The notes under the pieces are model-generated. The model did not search any database. It was not told the DNA's origin and saw only the letters and a list, made by a program, of their open reading frames with translations. From positions 2,976,001-3,040,000 of the forward strand of contig NC_079234.1 of NCBI RefSeq assembly GCF_028502605.1: 64,000 bases of DNA. The letters run 5' to 3'. Each line of letters opens with the position of its first letter. Within the stretch, counting starts at the first letter, position 1. Of this stretch, positions 24,226 to 35,700 are shown one piece after another. The position numbers were made by a program, and so were the translations under genes. This stretch comes from Trichoderma breve (Eukaryota; Ascomycota; Sordariomycetes; Hypocreales; Hypocreaceae).

Positions 24226-26114
24226 GCCTTTCCTATCATTCACTTACAATCCTTTTTATTGCTACACTTATTTTTCCTTGTCTACTTTTGTGGGGGAGCC
24301 GTCGAATCTGATCAAGCTAGCGGTGTATTATTTACTACCTACCTACTAATATGTCTGTCTTTTCGACAACTATTTTGTTTTCCTTTGTCAGATGGCTTTG
24401 TTGGCTTATTACCTCTTTCTTAATCCTGTCAAGCATTGTACCAACAACAACGTCCTACTTTGTCAATTCATCATCTACCTGTAAACAGCGCATATTTTCG
24501 GGGCACTGGCGTCGAGGGAAAAAAACAAAGGAAATGGGGAGACTCACTATTACTAGGTCCTACTACCTACTATTACTTGTACGCTTTTTCTTTTTTTATT
24601 GAGGCACACCTGGATATTGGGTGCCGTGGATATTATTACTTTTTGGACTATTACAACAACTATTACTACGGTACTACTACTACTACTACCGCTACTTATT
24701 ACTTATTACTATTACTAGCTGGATCAGCACAATGAAAAAAAGAAGTCAAAATAACTGTTATGAGTTTCTGCCTCTTCGTGACCTTCGATACAGCCACTTA
24801 CTTTACCGTAGTCTGTGTAGATGGGCGCCCTCGAAACGTCATCAAGGGACCACTCAGAGATCGCCACGATCCATCGATGCAACCACTTTAACGAATCCCT
24901 TGAAGAAAAAAATAGCCACGTTTTGTTTCAAACAAGCTGCTAAATCCGCCGAAAGAAGGCGATCTGTTGAACCTAGCCCCAGGTATCCACGCTTCCAACC
25001 TCCTCGCCCCTTTAGCCAAGGGAGGACAAATACACTTTACTCCTTTCGCAGTTTACCTTTTTGCAATATGTGTGCCTTTGAGACTGCTCAGCAGATTCAA
25101 CTTGGCACGTGCAAGCTTTGAGAAGAGAAACTAGTAGTTAATTCAATGGGTTATTATCTCGTATGTAAAACTCTGTATACAAATATAGATAACATCAGAG
25201 AAAGCCTTCTTTTTACCTCAACATGAATTAATACAAGAGTCAAAACAACAGGAGTATAACATATCAAGGGCGCAAACTTTCAAAAGAGCCAAAGGGAAAC
25301 AAAACATCACTAAAAACGAGTCAACACTCCCAATCCATGAAGGGAACACCATCTACGGAGTATAAACCTCTCAATCCCAACTCCAGCCATCCCAACGCCG
25401 TGACTTTCCGTGGGTTAGTTTAAAGGGAGCCTTCAATATGCATTCGGGCCTGTCTCTCCCACCCCCTTCAGTTTGTAAGCTCAATACTCGTACACCTTCT
25501 CAAGGGATCTGCTTCCAGCTAGTAGAGTGAATGGTCACTTGACTGATCGATCCAGATTAACATCTTTACTGCAGATACAATCACCTCGCTACATCTGCTT
25601 TCACCCTTTTATTAACATTGGCATCAACGTAATCTCTTTTCGCTTTCTATATGTAATTACTACTTTGTATCTCCCCAGCCATTCGTCCTCCTCTCCTCTA
25701 TTCACTCTCCCAAAAATAATAAAGCTCATAAGTAGATGACAAAGTTATCTTGCCATCTCATTCTGAATTGCAAAGCAACATTATACCAGCACTGTATCAT
25801 GCGTGTGCGTTGGTATCCGCGCCCACCAACCAGGCCCATCGCATAACTGGTTGACATATATATAATCCATACAAAATCAAATAAAAATATAAATAAAACA
25901 AGAACGTAGCAAAACAGACTCATGATGTTAAAGCTAACGCATGCATTTATGCCTCTTCTTTATCCTCTTGCTCTCAATTCTTTCAACGCTCCTTTTGATC
26001 ATGCTGCTCTTTCAAATGCCGTTCATTAAGATGATGCTTTTTAAAAAACAAAATAGAAGAAGATTAAGAAGACCAAGGTTTCGGCAATGATTAGAACGGA
26101 CTGGCCTCGCCGAC
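24226..26114. other. Intergenic region between convergent 3' ends
   Basis: The 3' sides of the Myb-like gene and the Fun30-like gene face each other. The stretch is AT-rich with a TAC/TAT-rich low-complexity block (about 24550-24720). One exact TACGGAGTA motif is at 25354-25362. I see no coding sequence. Confidence 0.65.
24672..24689. repeat. (TAC)6 microsatellite
   Basis: Six perfect TAC units inside a longer TAC/TAT/TTA low-complexity block, in the probable 3' UTR of the Myb-like gene. Confidence 0.85.
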
Positions 26115-29100
26115 CTACGGGGGCGTCATTTGCTCTTCCATCATCTTGCGAACTTCCTGCTCGAGGTTCTTGCTCGCGTCTGCGGCATCTTCCTCAATTG
26201 CACCGGTAACCTTGTTTGCCAATTCAATCTTCTTTTGGCAGGCCTTGTATATCAATTCCTCGATGGTGTGCGCTGAGATGAGCCGGATTACCTCCACGTC
26301 TCGCTTCTGTCCCAGGCGATGGGCACGATTCTCCGCCTGGATGTCGTCTTGCGGATTATCCGACTGGTCAAAGATGATGACCTTGTTGGCTGACGTCAAG
26401 TTAATGCCCGTGCCACCCGCACCCGTAGTTAGTAAAAAGACGGGGATGCTAGTATCTTGATTGAATTCGTCAATCAGTGTCTGTCGTTCTGACACATTGG
26501 TGTTGCCCATGAGCACGCGATGATCAATGTCCTTGCGCGCGAGCACCTCTTGCAAAAGCTCAATGATTCGCGAAAACTTGCTAAAGACTAGGACTCGATC
26601 ACCATTCTCCTGGTACTGTTTGATAAGATCTAGGAGCTTTCTGATTTTGCCGCTGTCAAGCTCTGTTGTAGGGGGGATGTCGAATTCCTTTAGTAAGCGG
26701 GGATAATCGCGGCACCAAAGATGAAGCTCAAAATCGGATGAGTTCTTGAGCTCTTGGATAAGATGCTTGATATCTGGCTGATGAAGCTCTGATTGTGGGA
26801 GCCTGTCCATTAGTATCTTGGCCATCTCTGTAATTTTCTCGTCTGTAAACTGGCGGCGGAAGAGGAGCGGGTGCAGCGCCGCCTTTCGCAGCTGTATCCA
26901 CACGTTATTCTGATCGTTTTGACGACCACGGGACCCTCGTGTAGTGCGCTGTGATGGCTCCATCTTGAACAATTCTTCATATTCATCATACACCTCCTTT
27001 TGCTCCTTGGGCATGTCGCAGTGGACAACGGTGCAAATCTTGCGAGGCATATCAGACAAAACCTGATCCTTTCGACGCTGCAGGATAAAGGGCTCGAGGA
27101 TTGTCCTGGCGCGCTTGACTCGCTCGCTGTACAAGAAAGCGCCATTCGTAACGTCGCGGATTGTGACCTTTTGGCTGAAAATGTATTGGATCTGGTTCAT
27201 GTAGCCGTCAAAAAGTCTCGGGTTGATGAAATTCAGGAGCGAAGTCATCTCCAGTAAGTTGTTCTGAACGGGAGTGCCTGCATCATGATACCATAGTCAG
27301 CTCTCTAGTCCTTTTACAACTGCCTCTTCACTATACATATCGAATCTCCTCTATAAGTGGGCTTGGTGGCACCTACCTGTAAGCAGCATCTTCCAAGCGG
27401 ATGGAATTCTTCGAAGGTCCTTGTAGATCTTGGTTTCTGGGTTCTTCATCTTGTGCCCCTCATCAAAGATGGCTGCGTTGAGGTCAAATGACCGCATGGC
27501 GGCAATGTCCTCTTCAGAATTAATCTGTGAATATGTAGCCAGGACGACATGGTAGGAATCAGGATCTTGCTCAACCATGTAACCAATCTCGGCACGTTCT
27601 GCTTGAGACCCTCGATACCCTATCACGGATAATCCAGGTGCAAATTTCTTGAATTCGCCGAGCCAGTTGTTGTATGTACTGGGTGGCACAACAATCAAGT
27701 TTGGCCATGGCCGTCTGTCTTTGGGTTCTCTCTCATCCTCCTCTACGAGATGACACATGAATGAGATAACTTGACAGGTCTTGCCGAGACCCATTTCGTC
27801 GGCAAGGATACAGCCGATATCATAGTTGTAGAGGACCGACATCCAGTTTAAGCCATAGAGCTGGAATGGCTTCATTACGCAGTGTCCATCCATCATTTTC
27901 GGCTGACGAGGGACCAATGGTTTTGAGTACTTGGTACTGCTCAAGCTCGTCGGCGTTAGGGGAGCATCGTCATCGGAGGGAGTCGACCTCGTGCTGCGTT
28001 TGTTCTGACCAAACATGTTGAGGTCCCAGGAATCGACGACTCCTTTAACTGCCTGTCCTTTGATTTCGCACTTGGCCACGACCTTGTCAATGGCGGTAAC
28101 GGCATCCATGAATACTTCGACAGCATCCACAACCGTCTCTCCGATACTGACCCTGGCAGATTTGCGGGCCCCAGGCTTCTTGTTGACGCTCACTCTTCTG
28201 GCCTGCATCAGGTCGTGAAAGGGGCGCTTGTCGATAATGGGTTTAAGAAGATCCTCCTTCATGCCCGTCATGGCTGCTAGCTCCTGAACACTACTCTCAT
28301 TGATGCAGTCAAGCACCTTGTCGTCGTCTTCCTGGGAGGCTGGCGGGGATTCCTCTGCCTCGTACGATTCTTCTCTGCCGTCGTCTACCAGGTCTATGAC
28401 TAGCGGATCGTCGCTCGAGGCTGGTTTGGGCAGTTCTTCCACGTCAGGTTCGAGTGTAGAGGCACGTCTCTTGCGTAGCCCTTGCATGAGTCGGCGCCTG
28501 GGCGGCGGGGGTTGTGGTTTGGGAGGACTTGAAGTGACAGAAGTGACGGAAGGAGAAGTAGCACGAGACGCGGGCTTTGAAAGTGAAAGCATTTGGCCCT
28601 TGGATACCAAGCGTCGGTTGACAGTAGGTTTCGAAGGAGGGTTCGCAATCCGGCTCTGAGTCTGAGTCTGGCGCGGTACATTGCGCTCCAGCCATTCTAT
28701 TGAATCGTCCAAGTCGTTCTTACACGTCCTAAGAGCTTCCCTAACCTTATCCGACGGGTATCGATCGCCAAAAACGTCAAATATCTGCCGTAGCTTCCTT
28801 GTTGTCTCCTTTTCGTCGATGGAAGATGCGGGCTGTTTGTAAGCAAAGGCTGCAATCTGTGCTTTAAAATTGGTCGGGCGGATGTTCCCTCTGGGTGGCG
28901 TAAGGTCGTCGTCGTCGTCTGAGATGAGATTAATAGGCTCTGGAGTTGGTCTCCTCTCAGAGACTGGCTGTGGTCGAGGGGGGCGGAAGACGGTGCCGGC
29001 CGGTGCCAGACGAGAGCCCAACCGCGTCTGCTGCAGCTTTGGCTGGAATGGCGACGATGCAGGAACCTCAATTACGCTCGGGACGGGAGAGGAAGACCCG

Positions 29101-29312
29101 GCCATTGTAAGCCCAGGACGGCTAAGGACCTGCGTCGCCTGGGTGGTGTCGTGATCTTTCATGAAGACTGACGGTGAGCAAGGGATCGTGTCTCCAGCCA
29201 GTTCATCCATGTCTTCCGCCTGCGGTTGTAATCGTCCTCGTCCGAGAGAAGGCGTTCGCGGTACGATGCCGAGATGCGCAATTGATGGCAGCGGTGATGA
29301 GCTTCGTGCCAT
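26115..29312 (-). CDS. fun30: Fun30/SMARCAD1-type SNF2 chromatin remodeler
   Basis: ATP-dependent nucleosome remodeler; in yeast and animals the family acts in DNA end resection and heterochromatin. Exons are 29312-27377 and 27277-26115; intron 27376-27278 (99 nt). The model encodes 1032 aa. The join gives LLTGTPVQNNLLEM, the canonical SNF2 motif III region. A CUE-like helical domain lies at about 170-213 (KLRQIFDVFGDRYP...DDSIEWLERN). A helix-hairpin-helix-like segment is at about 335-371. Helicase lobe 1 starts near 480 with DEMGLGKT (505-512) and DEGH (617-620). Lobe 2 has NLTSANKVIIFDQSDNPQDD and QAENRAHRLGQ. Two SUMO-interaction-like motifs (INLISDDDDD, about 127; LVIDLVDD, about 304) lie in the N-terminal half. 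The CUE-like domain and DEGH box favour Fun30 over Swr1 or Ino80. It diverges from VMA21 across about 0.8 kb. Confidence 0.93.
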
Positions 29313-30104
29313 GATGAGGAAGAAGAGAAAGAAGAAATTCTTCCTCAGGGGGGCGAGAGTGGAGGAGCCAATTAGTGAGGAAAAGCGATTTTCGTTCTCT
29401 AAGACAAAGAAGCTAAAACTTCCCGCCCGCAGCCTGATGCAGAGCTGAGATAGAAGTGAGACGAAAGTGAGGAAACGATAAAAAAAAAATCAACCAGGGT
29501 CAGAAAGCGATCTGAAGCACCCGCCCGCCAGATGCCCAGATCTAAAGTGGCGTAGAGATCGTACAAACGGGGAAAGCCGAAGAAGAAACTGGTGGCGGGT
29601 GTTAGTTGAAGCGCAACAAAGTGGCACTTTTTTGCAACAATTTTCGTGACAACCCGAGACGCGCCGTGCCTAGAACACCAAGTCGCGAAGTCACATGACC
29701 ACTTTACTCTCGATCCGGTGGCTGGAGGAAGTTTAGAAGGACAACATGACTGCTTCAGTAGCAGGAGACGACAAGCTTAAGGGCTCTTAACAAGAACGAG
29801 AATTGGAGAAGATCGAGTTTCAACAAAGAGAGAAAAGACAACAAAGACCTCGAAAGCGTGAGAGCAAGCACGGGCAGGTACAGATTGGCATTTGCCCCAG
29901 CCACTTTAACGGGTAGCGTCGATAAGAATAGCTGGGACCCTCTTCTGGCGAGAGCTCCATCAATCTTTGTTTCGTTAGTACGGGGGCCTCATCTCAATCT
30001 CATCTCATCTCATCTCATCTCATCTAAATCTCAGTCTCAATCTCAATATTACCCAGCAACTCTCTGACCTTCATTCCAACGACCAATCACCGACACCATC
30101 AACA
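29313..30104. promoter_or_regulatory. Shared divergent promoter region (Fun30-like gene / VMA21)
   Basis: The two start codons are 792 bp apart on opposite strands, so both promoters and leaders must lie here. The VMA21 side contains a CATCT pentanucleotide run immediately upstream of the start. No specific factor site can be assigned with confidence. Confidence 0.6.
30001..30025. repeat. (CATCT)5 microsatellite
   Basis: Five perfect CATCT units with degenerate CATCTC/AATCTC copies on both sides (about 29988-30047). It lies 80 bp before the VMA21 start codon, in the probable 5' UTR or core promoter. Confidence 0.9.
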
Positions 30105-30563
30105 ATGGCCACCCGCCGCATCGTCAACTCCGAAAGGACAATCCTCGAAAAAGATGACACGGAGGAAAAGTCCAACATCAGCCCCGCTGTCCCAAAGTGA
30201 GAGCACTCTCAACTCAAAGAAAACACATATGCGCATTCCAACTAATCCCCCCCCTCACCATCACCAGAGACGTCATCTACAAGCTCCTCGGCTTCTCCGC
30301 CGCCATGATCATTATCCCCATTGGATCATATTTTGCGACCGTCCATACAGTCTTTAACGGTAGCGCCCCTTCTTGTTTGACGTAGACCAGTGCAGAGTTA
30401 GTAACTGATTTACCTTTCTTTACTAGGGAACTCGTCGCTCGCTGGTGGTATGGCTGCTGTGCTGGCCAACGTTGTGCTTATTTCATACATAGTGGTAGCC
30501 ATGAAGGAAGATCAAACAGATCTAAGAGAGGGCACAAAACCGGAGAGCAAAAAGACACAGTAA
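30105..30563 (+). CDS. vma21: V-ATPase assembly factor VMA21
   Basis: ER membrane chaperone for assembly of the V0 sector of the vacuolar H+-ATPase. Exons are 30105-30196, 30268-30359 and 30427-30563; introns are 71 and 67 nt. The model encodes 106 aa, normal for the family. Two membrane segments are visible, about 35-60 (YKLLGFSAAMIIIPIGSYFA) and 66-86 (LAGGMAAVLANVVLISYIVV), joined by a short loop. The C-terminus is KKTQ, fitting the KKXX dilysine ER-retrieval signal expected for VMA21. No exon longer than 140 nt exists, so simple ORF calling would miss this gene. Its neighbour on the other strand is the Fun30-like gene. Confidence 0.93.
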
Positions 30564-31297
30564 ATAGCCAGGTGTGCGGGGCGCATCGTATCATAGTTGT
30601 TAATATCACATTTCACGAGACAGAACAAGAAGCAATTTTTTTCCAATTTAGAGAAAAAAGAATTCAAAATAGAAAAAAACACGAGAAAAAAATAGACATC
30701 TCCTATTCATTATGTTTGTAGAGCCTGTCATCATCAACATGCGGATTCCTGAAATCTTACTTTCAGGAGACCACGTCTATATGCCACAATCAGCTTAGTC
30801 GACGGGAGGATGATTTAGCATCATTGCCATGAACAGATCCATGCTCTTCTTGCCATACATCTGAAGCAGACTATTACTCTCCGTCAGAGCCAACGGCAAG
30901 GATTTATCAACACCTCAACGCCACATACGGAGTTTATCCGCGTATATACCCATCCTCGTCCAGAATGTCATGTGCTAAGCGCTCCTAATAGAGCTCTTTC
31001 AAACAAACGAGTTTCCCAATGGTGCAAAGAAAAAGAAAAATGAAAAGCAAAAATGATGGTATCCGCCCAGCCGTATTCGTCTCTCCTAGACCTGCAATAA
31101 TGGCGTGATTATAGGCAACAAGCAATGAATGCCCAAAAAACCAATCGTGAAGCAACTTAATGGAGCCTTTTCTACCTCAACAAACAAACAGACAGAAGAC
31201 AAACAAAAGGGAGCCAAGTCCAGTAGAGCGTTCAAAGGAAAATGTAAAGGAATGATGATGATGATGATGTAATCGGGTATTTGACTTTCCAGAAGAC
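30564..31297. other. Intergenic region between convergent 3' ends (VMA21 / DUF2406-like)
   Basis: A-rich 3' UTR-like sequence from both sides with no coding signal. It contains TACGGAGTT (near-match of the dispersed motif) at about 30926 and an (ATG)6 run at 31252-31269. Confidence 0.65.
31252..31269. repeat. (ATG)6 microsatellite
   Basis: Six perfect units, about 30 bp past the stop codon of the minus-strand gene and so in its 3' UTR. Confidence 0.85.
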
Positions 31298-32712
31298 TTA
31301 GGAATTCTTGCTAAACCGGCGAGAAAACCAGCTCTTTCGCTTCTCTCCTCCAGACGGCGTAGTAGAGACCTGTCTCTTAAGCAACGAAGCCTCCTTTCTA
31401 GGGATCGCCGGGAGAGGATTTTGGTAGCTCGCAGTCGGTGGGCTTGGCATTTTACCGTTTCCAGGAGGGTTTAGGTTCACTGTCAAGGTCGGAGCCTTGT
31501 AGGACTGGGACTGGCTGAAAGCGATGCCGTAGTCGTTTACTTGCTTAGCCGGAGAAGTTCGATGAATCGAGCTGTTATCACTGCTAGTAGGGTCGGTTTG
31601 GTAGCCTGCGGGGTCGGAATTTCCACTGGCGGCCGCAGATGTCACTGTCTCATAAGAGCGATCCTTGTGAGGCAAAGGATAGACGTTTTGCTCTCGGCCG
31701 TAGTTTCGAAGGTGTGGTTCGGAAGCCATCCTTGGCTCTCGCGACGGGCGGCGCCCATAGCCGCTAGGGCCTGCATTCGTAGTATAGTAGCCGCCATTGT
31801 TGCTATAATGCTGGTTGTCGTAGTAGCTGTTCCTCGTCGAGACAGGTGGTGGGCCTCCGTATGGGCCTTCCTCTCCTCGAAAAGAAGCCGCACGGCTACC
31901 ATAGTAGCTATCTTGAGGAAATCGTGGTGGCTGATTTGCTAATTCCACAAAACAAATAGTGTTAGAATAACTAATGCGTAAGCTCCAACAGCGAGTATCA
32001 CACCAACGTACCTTTATAGTAGCTGTTTCGACGGCTAAAGTTCGCAGCAGGGTCGGTTTCTAAAAAAGTAGGGTTAGCTCGAGGCGCTTCTCATGAAAGC
32101 TCCCCCTTGAAAGCAAACATACCTGAACGATGCATGGACCTGCGCGCATAGTCGCCTTCAATGGCCGCCTCAAAGCTTCGGATGGTGTCGAGAGGTCGCT
32201 CCCATCGGTTGCGCGTCGGATTGGACAAATCAGGGTCGGCTAAAGTAGAATGGAGTGTAAGTGACGACTGCCATTGGCATCAGACAAAGGAGAATCACGT
32301 ACCTATCACGTTCCCGTAGGAATCCTTGTGTTGCATGGCGCGCAGAGAAGACAGTGACGACGCTGTCATCACAGCTTCGACAGCTATTTTACAAAGTGTC
32401 AGCAAAAGGACGGCCAAGCGAGCAGGCCGCTCAGGCGCGGTACTGAGGAGAGGAACATAACATACAAGGCTCCGCTTCATTCATGGCCAACGTGGGATCG
32501 GCCTTGCTGTGGAGGCGTCTAGAATCCTTTTCAGCGTGCGTTTCGTGCAGGTCGATCTTGTTGTTGTTGACGCTGTTCTTGCGAGACTTGTCGGACAAGA
32601 AGCTAAATCGTCGCGAATTGGGCCTCTGCTGCTGCTGCTGCGCCGACTGCGACGAGAAGGCCTGCTGAGTAGGCGACGGGAGAGGGCGCTCCTTGTTTGC
32701 CGGAGTCGCCAT
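31298..32712 (-). CDS. DUF2406-like conserved fungal protein
   Basis: Five exons on the minus strand: 32712-32466, 32383-32303, 32239-32123, 32059-32012 and 31938-31298. The four introns are 63-82 nt with good GT...AG ends. The model encodes 377 aa. The N-terminus is polar with a Gln run and the segment RRFSFLSDKSRK. The middle holds SSLRAMQHKDSYGNVI and SNPTRNRWERPLDTIRSFEAAIEG, which I recognise as the core of fungal DUF2406 proteins (yeast YMR295C-like). The C-terminal exon is Tyr/Asn/Ser/Pro-rich with RRNSYY-type segments and ends in a basic tail (KRKSWFSRRFSKNS). There is no signal peptide or membrane helix. The biochemical role is unknown. The gene is bounded upstream by a long CT-rich leader. 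Confidence 0.8.
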
Positions 32713-35700
32713 GGTGCCTGATTCTGGGACTGGAGCTTCTTTATCTTGAGCTAGACGAGATAGCTGGGGCTCTTGCGACGACGGTGCCTAGGGCACTCGG
32801 CACGGTCGTGGGGATCGAGCGATCAATGCGGGTCGCAGAGAGGACGGACGATAATGTCCAAGGTTGACTCTTGTCGTCGTCGCACAGCAGTGCTAGTAAT
32901 TAATGTTACGGGGGCCCCTGTCCAAAGCACAAATGGGGCGGGCACGGGTCGACGGCAGCCTGAGTCGAGTCGAAACAATGCTAGGATGACGAGCAAACTG
33001 GCCAGAAGAAGCGGTTTTGCGTGGAGCCCAAAAAATGAGACGGCCAACAGAGACAATTCCTGGCGTTGGAATTCTCGCGATGGTGTTGACGAGTCGCCGG
33101 GAGGGAATGGGCTGGGGGGAGGAGAAAAGAGGTTGGCGGAAGAGAGGTTGGGGGCGAGGCGAACGATGCTTCCGGAGCCTTTTGGCTATCAGAAGTGGAA
33201 ACTGGGCAGCCTGTAAGAAGCTGTAGCCCAGTAGCTTGTGGTGCCAGAACTGCGTGGCAGCGGGTAACGATAGAGGGAATCTAGTGCTAGCAGAACGACG
33301 TGCCAGGGGGGGAGGGGTGTGCGGAAGTGCTGCAGGCCAGGGAGCTGCGTCTGTACGCGTTTGGTACCTGGTAGCGGCGCTGGGGAATGCCGAGAACGGG
33401 AGGTCAACCGCTTGTACAGTTGCTGGAAGCTGCACAGGAGGGAATGAAATAGTCTGGTAGCGGTACCAGGGCTGCGACAGGGCACAAGAAGCGGCGTGAC
33501 GTTTGCTTTTGAAGAACCAAGCAAGGCGAAGGGAGAAGAGCCCTTTAGCGATGCAGAACGACGGTGGGCAGGGGGGAACGGAAAGGGGGGAGAGGAAAGA
33601 AAGAAAGAAGATAACAGAAGAGAAGAACTAAACAGACGAAGGAGGTGAGATGGAGTTCGGACAGGACAAAAAGACAAAAAACACAACTTTAGGTAGAAAA
33701 ACGCAGCCGGGATGGAGATGGAAGGGCAAGGGAAAATGGGGAGAGCTTGTCGTGACTGCGATGCTGCAGATGAAAACGACGACGATGGTTTGATGGTCGA
33801 TCCGATGCCTGCAAACAACCTTGTGGCTGAGCTACAGCACCAACTAGTCGTGCTCGTACCCGTAGGTAAGCAGCTGAATGCGCGCAGCTTGTGCCACCTT
33901 TGGAGTCTCTTTGTTCCGAAGTCGATGCTTTCTTTTCTTTGGGCCCGTCTTTTCTTCTCTTCTCGTTTCGACTGTATTTTTCACAGCTCGAGGTTGGGCG
34001 AATGAAGCGGCCTCGGAAGTTCTTGTCCGTGCCTCTCTGCTCGGCCCTGGCCTGGCCTGCCGCTTACTGCACAGTTATCAATGCAAGCAAAGTTCCAGGC
34101 ACAAGGCACCGGCACAGGCACAGGTACTGCTATAGCCACTGGTGCTGGTACAGGTACTTGGTGAGGTACTTGAGCTGCGGAAAACGGGGTGCGGCTAGTG
34201 AATCGACCGACATGTGGCTGGTGCCGTCCCAGTCACATCAAACGTGTACTCTGACGCTCTGTCACCACATCAGTGAGCTGACGTCAATTGATTGCGCTTT
34301 GTTCCTCGGATTTGGCTCTTGTTCCGCGTCCAGTCCAGCATCAAACACAAGTCCAGTACGTGTACAGCGCGGCCTAGCCCAGGGGGGACTGGATTGCTGG
34401 AGCCGGAAGCTAGAAACAGGAGCTTGGTCCAGCTGGGCAGGCTTCTGGCGTCTGTCTATCTTTTTTTTCTTCGTCTGAGGACGCGAGTGGCTAGAGGCCA
34501 AGAGCTTGCACACCACTACAGGGCTTGGTGCGAAATACTATGGAGCTGCTAGCTGACGATACGGAGTTCCTGGAACTGGTCTGCCGGTTTCCCCTGCTCC
34601 ACTGACGGCTTCTTGAGCGACGATGACACAACCGCCCGTCTCAGACCGCATGCAGTTGTCTTGGTTAATATAAACAAGTGGAGCGCGTGTGTGTCTCGGC
34701 GCCACCCAAAGGCGACAAATCGAGATGCGGCGGCTGTGAAAAAAAAAAAGGAAAAAAAAAAAAAAAATTGATTAGCACGGACGATGACGATGGCCCAAGA
34801 TTCGGACTAGCCCGACACCGACGAATGATGCTGCGCCAAATACGAAAAACTAGACGGGAGGTGTAGGGGCGAGAGAAGAAGAGGGCAAAGAGATGGAAAA
34901 AGACGAGAAACTAATATCGATCAGGTTACGATAGCACAACCAGTTGCTGCGAGGTGGGATCGGGCGGCTCAGGCGACAGCAAAAGCATGTGCGTAATGCT
35001 GGCTGAATACGAGGTCGGCGGCAAAAGAATACGCCTGCGGGATCCAAGCCCGCTATATGTACGAGGATCTGATCAGCAGTTAGACGCCGCAGCTCAGGGC
35101 GACTCAGGCAATCAAGACACCGGATGCGCCTCGCTGCGAGACAAAACAGCAAGCGAGCGCCGCCTAAAGCGCCATATGCCCGCATGGCGTTCGATGGTTG
35201 ACGATTTCCCCAGTGCTTGGATAAGCGGGAGTTGATGTGATGTGCCGTCTGCGAAACCCGGGATCAACAGGTGCGACAGCTGTGGCGGCGAGCTGCGCGT
35301 CAATCCTCTTTACCCACCGATGGCAATGACACCATGATCGTACCTGTTGTACGGATTGACGGAGTATGCTGCAGCCATCGCTGTTGCTTTTCATTGTTGC
35401 TGGTTTGATGAGCACATCAACAGTAGAACAGCCAGCAGAAAGAGGCGTCTGGTTTGTTTATGTCTCGACGGTGATATCCGCGAACCCCCCAAGCCCTGGC
35501 CACGATTACTTCGACTTGCCCAGTCCGGTGCCCCAGCAAGCCCACGGAGTGCTACCTTCACGTTACGTCTGCTAGGGCTGCTTGTACGGAGCATTTATGG
35601 AGCACCTAGTATCACCAGCTGCCTCGAGCTCGGCCAATTCGCCATGCCCTTGACAATGGTTTCGGCCTCACGCTCTTTTTGCTTTTCCACCGTCCGCCCC

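Noticed and set aside
23428..24243. Antisense frames across the Myb-like gene
   Set aside because: Arg/Gly/Ala-rich shadows of a GC-rich, Ser/Pro-rich coding exon. The sense strand has the Myb-like domain.
33189..33818. 209-codon frame on the minus strand
   Set aside because: Ser/Pro/Leu/Phe-rich low complexity from the pyrimidine-rich leader upstream of the DUF2406-like gene. No domain or homology is recognisable.
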